Source: Cyclospora cayetanensis
Lineage: Eukaryota > Apicomplexa > Conoidasida > Eucoccidiorida > Eimeriidae
Assembly (NCBI RefSeq): GCF_002999335.1
Contig: NW_020312358.1
Coordinates: 186,001 to 250,000, forward strand
Reading direction: 5' to 3'
DNA length: 64,000 bases
The notes beneath the pieces are model-generated. The model ran no database searches. It was not told where the DNA came from and saw only the letters and a program-made list of their open reading frames with translations. A program made the position numbers and the translations under genes. Below, one piece after another: positions 46,245 through 57,057 of the stretch. Position 1 is the stretch's first letter, and every line of letters starts with the position of its first letter.

Positions 46245-47936
46245 TGCCCTAGCCGGTGTTCTGATGCAGTTGCTCAGTCAGATGATGTCCTACTGTTGCA
46301 GCATGTTCTGCAGGGGCTCAGCACGCCCTTGCTGCTGCCGTATTCACTGCCAGTCAGTGGTTAGGCCTGGAGTCCGCTGCTGGTGGTGCAGCGGCAGTCG
46401 GGCTTACTGAGTCCTCTCCGCTGGTTTTGTTTTTTTTAAAAATCCTAGACGGAAGTAGTAGGGGACGGCGGGACGGGGCAGGCCCCCTTTTCGGGGCGTT
46501 TCGGCTCTGCTTTGCTTAGGTGCTATTAAGGGGTGCAATGCCTGTCGCCCGCCTCTGCCTTTCAGCTTCCTTCTTTTGAGTTTAGCGCTTGGCTAGCGGT
46601 TGGGGGGTGTGTCCCTACTGGCTTTTCTTTTGCGGGTGGGGCTTATCAAGGCTGTAGAGCGAAGTGGTCCCCAACAAGGCAGCACAGTGCTTCTTTCTCT
46701 GCTACAGCTACTGCTGCTCACTCTGTGCCTCTGCGCCACCTGTTTGCCTGGCAGGTGGCGTACGCGGGTGTGGCCTCCCTTGCGCATGTGGAGCCACTGG
46801 GTGGAGCACTGCAAACTTTATTGGTTGCCCGTGCACTTGTGTGCCGCGTAGCCGTCGTCTCGTCTAGAAGCACTTTGGTTTCGGGTGAAGCATCTTCTTT
46901 TCTAGTTCCCGGGAGCCAGAAAACCTCCTTGAGAAAACTGAGGGACCGGTTGCTTGCCATGTGAGCAAGAAGGCAGGAAGGAAGACACTGCGCACGCGAC
47001 GCTTGAGACCTGTCGGGTGGAGGTACTACGGACAGCACCGAGGATTTGCTCAGATATGCCTAATAGATAACTGAGCAGATGCAGACGTCTATTGTGGGAG
47101 GGTGAGGAGAATTAGCTCTTCTCCCCTGCGCTTTACTCAAAGGAGCGAGAAAGTGGCGTGTCTTGCTAGAATGCACATAGTCCAGCGCCTGTGTGCCAAA
47201 TTTCATACCATTGTGACCATTTTGTGAGCATACAAACGCATAACTAGCAAATTCTACCTGGAAATGGGGGATCAGGGTGGTGAGGGAAGGCAGCATTGAC
47301 GATCAGGCCATTGTAGACCGCTGCCGAACGCCTTAGTGTCTTGCTCCTGCCTTGCTGAGGCTAAGCGGGAGGCAATATAGGGGCTGCTGTATAGCTAACA
47401 GTTCCATTAGATACCAATTAATTTTATTTATTGACTAGGAAAATATAAAAACATCGGTCTGGCTCTTCTTTCAAAACTCGACTGGAGGGACCCTAGATCT
47501 ACGAGGCCCCTAGGGCGCGGCGGCTACTGTCCATGTATCGTTGCATTGCAGCAGGGGCAGCACATGAACGCATCGCTTCAATTCGCTTTGTTTGGATTTT
47601 TGTCCTGCATTTGTAGTCAATCCTTTTGTATGCTTGCGCTCGTTTACTCGTGCCTCCCTTGCCGTCGCGTCGTCGTGGCCTCCCTTGAGGCTTAGAAACC
47701 TGCGGAAGGCGGGTGGGAGACTGCCACGAAGCCGCTATATTCTGTTCCTATGAACTTTGTGCTTCGTCTCTTCAAGCATACAAGAATTATTTAGTTTTGA
47801 AATAATTTTCGCGATTGCACTGGCATTTGACACAAGCGAGCTCCAGCGCAGCCGAGTCCAGTGGGCTGCCTCGGCTGCTCAGGATAGCTGGAGGGCGTCA
47901 TACCATACGCCCACGAAAAGATTAGGAATCCGGAAG
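46245..47936. other. Spacer between YKT6 and the coiled-coil gene
   Basis: This has moderate GCT/GCA content to about 47000, then CAG-poor sequence. Open frames such as 46533-46964 have no family similarity. A basic stretch near 46960-47060 was noted but not called. It includes the YKT6 3' UTR and the 5' flank of the next gene. Confidence 0.35.
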
Positions 47937-50900
47937 ATGGAAGATTTGAGTGCTTCCCGGGCGCCGTCTCCTTTAGAACATGAGGAGGAAGGAGGGGACC
48001 TAATACCTCCGTCATTGCTGTACGACAGTCCTTCTAATGCAAGGGCCCGGGTCGAATCCCCCAGCAGCAGATTGCCGGTAAGCGGCACGCCTGAGACGAA
48101 GCAGCCGTTCACGCCTCACCAGCAGATGCTTCGGCAAAAAGCGGAGCTGCATGCGTGGCCAGGGGCAGTGCGCAGACCCTCTTACGCCGCTGCCCGTCCC
48201 TACAGCGGCGTGCACCAGAGCAGCAGCATTAGGCAGGGGAGTCGGGGTCAAATGATGGCGGCGCTGCATCAGGCCTCGGACTCGGAGGATTATTCTTCAT
48301 TTTCAGGATCTGAGGAAGGGCCCCAGCACCGCCTTCACCGCCGTCCGCCAGCCACTGCACGGGGTCCCCTGGCAGGCGCACAGCAGCACCAGCAGCAGCA
48401 AAGGAGCAGACTGCTTCGCAGTCAGTCGTCGAGCTCCGTGCTGCATGCCCCAAGAAAGCGACACGAGGACTCATCATTTGCCGCTGCAGTCGCGGCCGAG
48501 CAGGAGCTGCTGCTGCAGGCAGCAAGGCAGCACGGAGGCAATCTCCACCCTCCCAGCATGCAGCGCCGGCAGGGCTGGACGCCTCGCCGCAGCAGTGCAA
48601 GCAGCGATACCACCAGCGTCAGCAGTGCTGGCAGTGCTCGCGAGCAGAGTCCGGTGGGACCGATGGGCCTCCCCACCTCATCCGATTCAGATTCAGAAGC
48701 AGACCCCTCAAGAGGCCAGCTGGCGAGTTGGCGTCAGGTCTTGGTCCAAAGACAAAGGGCGATGGAGCTGCACATGCGGCAGGAGAAAGCTGCTGCGAGG
48801 CAGCAGAGCCGCAAGGTGGGGGGGGGCGCGCAGAACAGTGGTTCCCCCGGGGATGCCACGGCGGCTGCAGAAGGTGTCAAGCCGCTGTCGAAACGCGGCA
48901 AAGCCAAGGCCTCTAAGCGGAAGAGCAGCAAAGAGGCCCCAAGTCAAGCCGCAGGGGCGGCAGCCTCAGCTCCGGCTGGCCAAGACGTTTGGGCAAATGT
49001 AGCGGCCAGTGCCGCAGGAAGGCAAGCCACACCAACAGCTAGCTTGCCTTAGAGAGCCTCCTGGTTGCGCCGCAGTCCGCTGCCGACAGGTGGACACACT
49101 GCACTCGAGTTGAAGGGGCTTTGACGGGCGACACTTGAGTTGAAAGGGCTACAAAGAATCACTTCAAGAACTTGTGTTTGTGCGCTAAAACCTCAGGAGA
49201 GCAACGCCGGCGCCTCCTGGGCAGCAGCCCACGCAAGGCGCATTCGTGCAGCCAGGTGTCTCGGGAGTACCAGGTGGAGTCCCTTTGGGTGTGCCAGGAG
49301 TTTTTCCATTTCCCGGATGGCCTCCCGGAGCTCCTCCCTTTTACGCGGCTGCTGCTTTTGCCGCGGCCGCTGCTGCAGCTCGCGGCGTGCCTCCAAGACA
49401 AGACAGTGCGCGCAGTTTTTACACCGCTGGCGCACTCCTGCTCCTGCTGTTGCTCCAAAGGGCGCGTTGTCTCCCCATTCGAGGTTTGGGGTTTATGCTG
49501 CAACGCACTGAACCGCTGTCTGTGCCTGTCTCCCCGCAGGCGACTTCTTGCTGGCTCAGCAGCAGCAATTGCTGGCCTCCCAGAGGGAGCTCCAGCAAAC
49601 AAAGGAGGCCCTCAAGCAAGAAAAAGAGGTGGGTGCTTTGTTGTGTCTGCTGCTGATTGGACCGTTTGGAGAGTGACGCTTGCATCGCCGCTCGGGCCAC
49701 CTGCCTGGACGCGCCGGCAGTGGCTTGCGCTCGCCCTCCCGCATCAAGAGTCCCCTATGCAGCTTGCGTTGCTGCAGAGGCGTGAAGGACTTGAGAAGGA
49801 GTTGTCTGAGCAGCACGAACAGGTAGCCCAACAGCAGCAGCAGATGGAGGAGCTGCAGCAACAGCTGAAAGAGCAGGTAAGCAACGCAGCAACTAGGTGC
49901 CCTGCTGCTGGTGCCAGTGCTGCTGCTGCTGCTGTAGAGCGGCACAGTATCGCCTTTAGCGAGCATTTTTGTCTCGTGGCTTAGCTGTCTCGCCGCTGCC
50001 ATCGCTGGTCTTCCTGCTGCTTCAGACTAAAAAAACGGAGGACGCCCTGACCTGCCGCACCGCGGCAGAGATGCGCCTGCAGCAGCAGCAGGAGTCTCTT
50101 GAAGCTATTGTCAAGCTACAGGAAGAGACGCAAAAGACGAGGCAGGAAGAAAAGGAGAAGTACAGTGCTGAAAAAGAACAACTCCAGGTAATCTGATGCT
50201 GCACTTGGAGGTCCTCATGAAGTCAACGGTGGCGTCCTCGCGCTGGTGCTGCATGCCGCACGCCGGCGCGGCAAAGCGGCGAAGGACCTTCGAGTAGATT
50301 GCGCTGTTACAGCTCTCCAGCGGCTCCTTTCTGCATGCCTGTGAAATGATACCTTGGCGCAACCGTGCGAAAGCCTACTGCTGTGGTTTCCGCAAATGCA
50401 CCTGCTGTGGTGGCTGCAGATAAGGATAAAGGACCTGGAAGAAGATCTGGCCTTTGCGCGGGATCAGCTCCTGGTAGCCAGAGAAAGCCTTATTGCTGCC
50501 CGTCAGAAGCAGCAGGCAGCTACAGAAGCGCACGAACAGGATCTAAAAGCCCTACAGGTGCGCGTTGCACCACTGCCTTGCGAGGAGTGAATCTACTTAT
50601 GCTGGTGCTCTTGCTCAAAGCCTCTGATGGGTAGGGTAATTTTCTCCTGCCGTTACTGTTTTGAGAATGTACAATGATCTTACGTACGCTATGGATGCTG
50701 CAGTCTTACCGCAAAGCCAATGAGGCCTTGAAGCAGGATTTGAAATATGTCAAGACCCTGAATCTCTCCCTTTCCGAAAAAGCGCACCGGTTGGAGGCAG
50801 GAGGTTCCCAGGGGCCCTCTGGTGCTACCGAAGGCGTTATCTCCACTCATCCTTGTAAACCCAGTCCGAGGGCAGAGCTCAGAGGTGCTGGTGCCGCTAC

Positions 50901-52233
50901 ACAGCCGCAGCAGCAACAAAGAATACCGAGTGATATGTACAGCGAGGCGCCGTCATCGGCCGTGTCTGCCTTCCCTTTAAGCTCTGACGCTCAAGGCACC
51001 AGGCTTTTACAGCTTGAAGCGTTGCAGCAGCAGCTGAGGGAAAGGCTTGCAGAAGACACGCCTATCTACGCGCCACGGAGTCAAGACGCTCCTTGGGGGA
51101 GTGACACGCCTAAGGTAACATCGCCAACCGAAAGCCAGTTCACCTCCTTGGTGCGGAAGCCCCCCCAGCCCCAGCTGCTCAATTTACAGCAGGAGCCGCA
51201 CCAGCAGGACGCGCAACACGAAAGGAAGAGCTCTGCACCGAGACGTCCGGAGGCACGCGACACTCTAGATGCGGCAGCTGCGCGGCACAAACAACAGCGT
51301 CAGTTGCAGCACCTACAGCACCAGCTGGATCAACTTCACCAGGAACAGGAGCACCTGCGCCGTCAGCAGCAGTTGCTGCAGCAGCAGGATTGTGCTGAAG
51401 ATGCGGTAGTAGCCGCAGCTCCAACGACAGATAGGCGCGCCTTCCAAGGGCTCATTCCGCTTCCGTACGGGGATCGGATTCCGGCACAGGTGGCCGAACT
51501 GACTGCTGCCAAACCTAAGTGCTTCACATCTCCCTTCCCCATACACAATTACTCACCGCCCTCCATGGGGAGTGCTGGGCACTTCCATGGCAAGCCTGCC
51601 ACTGCCTTGCAGCAGCACATCTTAGAGCACCACACAAATTTCATCCAAACGACCAGCTGCAACAGTGGGGGCAGCAATCAGAGCTTCACAGCAGGAGGAG
51701 GAGAAGCAGCAGGGGCCGTTGACAGCTCGAGCAGCCGCGAGTCACAGCAGCAGCAAAGACGCAAACCCGCTCTTGCATTTGAAAGACCAGTGGGAGTTTC
51801 TCCGCTGCCGCTGGAGGGGCTTGCAGCAGCAGCAGCGAGCTCGGCGGCAGCGGGGTGTGGCTCCGCAAGGGACTCAGTCAGGAGGCAGTGGCTGCTGCAG
51901 CGCGTGGCCCGCATCTCTCGGCTTCAGGGCCTCGAGCAAGTCCACCAGAAAATGAATGCCCTTTCCCCTGCTCTCATTTCCCTGTCTCGCAGCAGGAAGC
52001 CAACTCAGGCAGAAACACCCAACAGCAGCAGCAAGACGCCGAGCGACTCGGCGGTAGCGGCAGCAACCCACGAAACACCACCTGACAGGAGGGCAGCTAA
52101 GCCCCAGCACGAGCAGAAGCGACGAGAAGGCGCGAATAGCAGCGGCACTAGTCAGATAGCCAGCCAAGGCACTACAGACCAAGGAATGGCGCATTATTCC
52201 GAGGGCGAATCGCCGCCTCCAGGACTTGCCTAA
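47937..52233 (+). CDS. Gln-rich coiled-coil protein, function unknown
   Basis: I do not recognise this protein. The first exon starts at ATG 47937 (MEDLSASRAPSPLEHEEE). It is Ser/Arg/Gln-rich with acidic-serine clusters (TSSDSDSEADPS) and a Lys-rich end. Its frame closes at a TAG (49050-49052), so a donor must lie before that. A Pro/Gly/Ala-rich exon, about 49197-49483, follows. Then come clear coiled-coil exons joined in phase: 49540-49628 (LLAQQQQLLASQRELQQTKE), 49778-49876 (RREGLEKELSEQHEQVAQQQ), 50026-50187, 50420-50557 (IRIKDLEEDLAFARDQLLVA) and 50704-52233. The last exon encodes about 500 low-complexity residues ending ESPPPGLA. The first junction is unresolved: the Pro/Gly/Ala exon needs two leftover donor bases and no good donor supplies them. 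A missing small exon or two separate genes are possible. Confidence 0.68.
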
Positions 52234-52900
52234 AAAAGGAACAGCCAATGAGACTGCCTTTTCTATCCCTTACTCCCAATGCATGCAATCCCTTATAACT
52301 CATTTACCTCATTCTTCAGCAGCACTGCAGGCGCCACCCTTTCTGAATATGCTTCTGGGGCACATGAGATATGGCGGCGAAACGGCCCCACTAGCGGGGC
52401 CACGCCGTTTAAGCACCTCGTAAATCAGCTGAATCCTGAGCTTCACATTTAGAAATCGCATCTAACTTCAGTGTCAGCGCTGGATTAAGGCTAGGCTCTA
52501 GGCAGAAGCATCCAGGAGCTTCCACAGAGAAGTAGTGGAGAGAACGCGCATTGGCGCACGCCTAAATTTCACGGCGTACTCAAGGAAACGACTAAGCCCG
52601 TAATGCGGGCACGTCTTGTTGGAAAGAAGCGCCTTCCAGGACTGCTCTACGGTCTCGGTGTGCCTTGAGGCGAGGAGTCACATAGCTGGGGCCTCATGGC
52701 CTTTATCTTGTGCTGCCTTGTGCTTATATCCCCCTAGGAACCCACCTGCCGCACACCGGAGCCAAACAGAGCGGCTCAGCGCGCTGCTCGTAATGCAGAC
52801 ATATCGCATAGTGTTTTGTCAAGTGCCTTTCGCGATTCGGAAACCCTTAATTAGTGATAGCTTTTCAGTTCTTTGGAGAGCACCGCTTGTACTGCGGCAG
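52234..52900. other. 3' flank and entry into repeat DNA
   Basis: CAG triplets fade out within about 150 bases of the stop codon. The rest has the composition of the retroelement blocks. Nothing is recognised. Confidence 0.35.
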
Positions 52901-55900
52901 AGCTGCCCCACCTAATTGCCCTTTTGCACGCTCCATCTGACGTCTCCGTAGTAAGTTGCTTAGCTTCAGACTCACTGACAACCTAATGCAAAGCTATTGA
53001 GCCTAGGGCTACGTGACCCTTTACTGGGACAGATAAAGCGTGACATTTGGTAGCACCGCATGTTGTTTTATGCAGCTGTTCCCTGCCTGTACACTGGCTG
53101 TGGAAGCAGTGGGAAGGCAAGTTCCCCTAAAACAGCCGTCTGGTTTCAACAAAATTAGCTAGTAGCTCACTAGGCTGATTGTTTCGCACATTATCCTGAA
53201 AAAAACATTCATGATGGACGTATAGGATGGCACAACGCCTGTGGGGGTAGCAAAGCCGGCCCACAGGCTGATATGAACGCAGCCGCTTTACAGCTGGTAG
53301 AAGAGCGTCTTTTGTCATCTCAGAAAATGTTTATGGATCGGTTGATAAGATTGTGCCGACCACCAGACTGATGCCCTAAGGATGAGCGAGTACTCGAAAA
53401 TTTCGTAGACAATCGGAAAATGTTTATTGCGCCTTGTATACCGTAGATGTAAGGAAATGAGAGCTTCGTATGGCATATTAAGCGACATGAGCTCTTCAGT
53501 GGTGACTCTAGTGATGCAGAGGAGGTGGTGTGCATGCAGGGATTACTAAACTTTAGGCCTTCGCGCAAGCACTGACATTTCGCTTGATGCCGAGATAAGC
53601 TCAACAGCAAGCTTTGGCGGAATTAAGTTAGCTGAATTACAGAAATCTATCAATACATCGCCTATTGGAGAGATGCGGAACTTTGACGTGCAAAATGACT
53701 TAGACGAACACCTGCTTCATAAGTGATTCATCTTAGAGTACCCGAAGCCACATCAAGTGGGCGCAAGTTGGCTGCGACGCAGAGAAAGAGGAGTCACTTA
53801 GTTGAGCTTCTACAAGTGATGGACTTCTTGAGGCTCCAGGAACAACCGCGCGCAAATGATGCCTTGTTAGCTTAAAAAACGATCCAAACGTGGATTTAGG
53901 GTCTTTGCATATGGGGCTGTGTTTAGCGGCTCTAGCACTTAGTCGAAGGTCAACAAAAATACTGCCCGAGACAAGCCCCAACCACGCACATGCTTCTATT
54001 TTTGAGAGGAGGGGATTAAATAATACACAGCTGCTGGCTCATGAAAAGTTTTAGGAGCCTTGAATAGCGGGACTGGGACCGATGGAGGTAGGCTGCTTAG
54101 CAAACAAAGAAGGCGGTTCCAGGAAACAGAAAGAGATCACGCAGGCTGGAGCGCACTGAAGGGGGCTACAGAGGGTAGAGCCACAATTGGGGACGCATCA
54201 CGGGTTAATTATGCACTTATACAGGTTCACATTAATGATCAAGAACTAATAGCCTTACTTGAGATTGGATGTTGAGGGAGGAGACAACACAGAAATACAG
54301 CCTCCCTCTTCACTCGATAGCGCGTCCCTACTACTAAGACTTGCTGACAGGGGACACTAGGCAAAGACTGGCAAGGCAAAGGCAGCAAAATGCGGCTTCG
54401 ACTAGGACTGGGCACCCATCGGCATGGTCTGCTACTTTTCTGGTGGACCAGTGCAGCATGCCGTAGGCCTAGGTGTCCTACCGGTGACGGAATGCTCCTC
54501 ACGATTGCCGCCACAGCTTTGCGCCTTTGAGGTTAGTCTACCAGAAAGCGCTAGCTGAAACTAGTTCCTGGTTTCCTCGCTTATGGTGATTTCATTCATG
54601 TTGAGCAACATAGAGCCAGTGCCTTAACAAGGCGAAGCACAATCTTGCGGGGAGTTTTGCCCAGCAGAGTGAAAGACAATTCTGTGTACGCATCCCGTCT
54701 CAGTAGCTCTGGAAAGGGTTCATTATCAGAAAATTTCAGTAGACATTATGTTAATGAACAACAGCAATGAGTAAATATAAGGGGGGACCTCACGGGTGGG
54801 CTCCATATTAACGACCTACCAGCAGGCTGCCCATCTGTTGGTTGTCCGCCACATGGTGGAGAGCAGATCCACGTGTCAGCTCCACGCTGTGCTCCGCGTT
54901 ATCGAAAGCCCTTACAGCATGAATAAGAGATTGAGCAACAGGAAAAACGATTTGTTGGAAAAAGGCCAAGTGCAGGACTCTATCCGTGCTTTGGAACATA
55001 GCTCAGTGGTGATGCTGCAAAAATTGCAAGGTGGCGTACATGCTGCAAAGCAGATGTTACACATTCTTCCTATTGATGGATAACTTGACAAACTATGCGC
55101 AGGTGACTTCACATAGGCGTTCACACAAATCTCCATTTACCCTGGTAAAAGGCACACAAGCGTGCCGGTGGCTCTCGCAAACTCGAGTATACCTGCTCGC
55201 CGCTTGGAATCGTTAATGCCTCAGCTGAACTGCAACGGCAAGTAAGTCAGGATTTTGGTGTGCCCCTATAGGAGGGGCGATTGTCTGTCAACAAAGACGA
55301 CGTCTTAATGTGCATTCAAAACGTTCGAGAGCACCGACGGCATGTGCAGAAGCTGTTGCTGGGTGAGTGGTGGTGGTATGACGGCGAACAAGTGTTCGTT
55401 TTCACTAGAACAGTTGCTTTTTCGTGGGTTTCAGTGTTTTTGCTGCATGGATTGAGCCAAAACGGGACAAAAATCGAGGCGTGGCCTTTACCTTGACACA
55501 TCTGTATAAACTTTAAAAGGCTGCATGAGCTCGTATGACTACCCAAATTTCGTCATCAAATTTTACTCGGATAAGTTCTCCTTGAGATATTGTCCTAAAA
55601 CAACGCTCTATGACCTGGACAGGAGGGACTGAAGCTGTATAAAGGACGCTTTTTGGTCGTCTTTCAACTCCTCTTGTACTTGCACTACCCTTTAAGGAGC
55701 GCTACAACACAGTAGCTTCCGCAACTGCTTTGATCATCCCATTCCCCCTGTCCAATGAAAGGGAGCACTGCGACTCTTTGACTAGTTACAAAACCTCTAA
55801 GTGGTGAGGCATTTGGGCGTTGTTGCCCACGGTAGCCTCCCCCCAGGCAGGCAGCGTCTACTGCTACAGTGTGGAGTGAATCCATCTCTGCGGCCAATTG

Positions 55901-56430
55901 AATGCTACAGGAGCCAAATTAAGCAGTCGGTACTCAACTTAATCGTGGTTGCTAGGACTACTACAGGAGAACCTGTCCAAGCGCACCAAGGAGTGAAAAA
56001 CTGCAGTGGGCAGCATCTCTGGTCAGTCGTGCCGTCAATTGCTATAGCCATGCACTGCGGCTCCACTAAACAGGCTGCATATGGGGTTAACTAGAAGGCA
56101 GCCGGATCAGCATCTGAAATCCACAGCAGGAGAAAGAAAATCAGCTTGTAGGAATTCATTTCCTTGAGTCCTAGCTCAACCCTCCCTGGTGTCGGATTGT
56201 GGTCTTACCATATGGATAACTGAGCTTGCTTCGGCAAAATCTTCAAGCATGTAGGCCTGCTCCTAAAAGAAAGATTTGAGCTACTCTAGGCCTATCTTTA
56301 CTTTCGAGGTGAAGAAGGCATTCCTCTCTTACACCCAGGTCAGGAGGTGGTTACTGCCGTTCGGGGGTGCCGAGGAGACACAGAATGCGGTGAAAGCAGT
56401 TAACTCTACCAGCAGAGAATGAAATAATAA
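52900..56430 (+). mobile_element. Ty3/gypsy chromovirus-like relic IV, rearranged
   Basis: A gag-like segment at 53340-53640 parallels the one in relic II. A retropepsin-like start lies at about 54200-54275 (IQVHINDQELIALLEIG). An RT start is at about 54820-54930, where the frame-shifted reading gives GCPPHGGEQ and PLQHE as in relic II. An RT core piece follows at about 55060-55130. The RT active-site region is at about 55270-55350 (NKDDVLMCIQNVREHRRH), corresponding to the YxDD segment and following helix. The RT connection and thumb lie at about 55380-55560. A second RT piece at about 56290-56420 (WLLPFGGAEETQNAVKAV) corresponds to the LPFGL..APATF motif. That motif normally precedes YxDD, so at least two insertions or a rearrangement are present. 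Integrase and chromodomain were not found. Many stops and shifts are present. Confidence 0.75.
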
Positions 56431-57057
56431 GGTCTTTGTACATATAATAGGAAAATTTAAACGTTTGTTTGTTTTTAAATAGAGAAACTGACGCTATAAA
56501 CGGCCATCTTCCCCCGTGCACTTGCAGCCCCAGCTCCCCGGGTGGCTCATTTCTTGGGGATGCGCTGCACACGTGCGTTCCTGCGCCATCCAATTTTCTG
56601 CTTTGCAGCCTCCCTAGAACCCCGTTGCTCCATGCGCTTTATGCCATTTGCGTGTTCACAGATCGTTGCGAGAAGAGCAAAGAGAGCATCGATCACAAAG
56701 CCTTGGAGTGGCCGCATGCTGCGAAGACGCAGCCACACACTCTGGCACGACCACGCGTCCGCTTTGCAGCCTACAAAGGGGAGGAACGACCGCATGGGCA
56801 GGGTGAGCAGCCTCCTTAGAGGGCTCCTCTTGCGCTCCGCCTGACTTCGGTGTATTCCACTGAGGGGGCAGCTTTACCATCCTCCCTTCCTAGGGGACGG
56901 CCCCTGGTGTTGAGCAAGCATCTAGAGTAGGAGAGGCCTTACGCAAGCTGTGTGCAACGCAGATGTGCCGGCTGTGCTAGGACGAAAAGTCCTTCTGCTA
57001 GGGGCCCTCAGGCAGCAAACTGGGGGCCCATCAACATTCAAAGCCACACATCTGAAG
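56430..57057. other. 5' flank of the 1097-residue gene
   Basis: The upstream frame continues open to 56950 but has no ATG before 57058. An upstream exon cannot be excluded, since several AG acceptors (for example at 56961-56962) precede the open frame. Open frames at 56469-56844 are unrecognised. Confidence 0.4.

Noticed and set aside
46900..47065. A basic reading (KKAGRKTLRTRRLRPVGWRY) resembling a ribosomal-type peptide.
   Set aside because: It is short, has no ATG or splice support, and matches no ribosomal protein I know.
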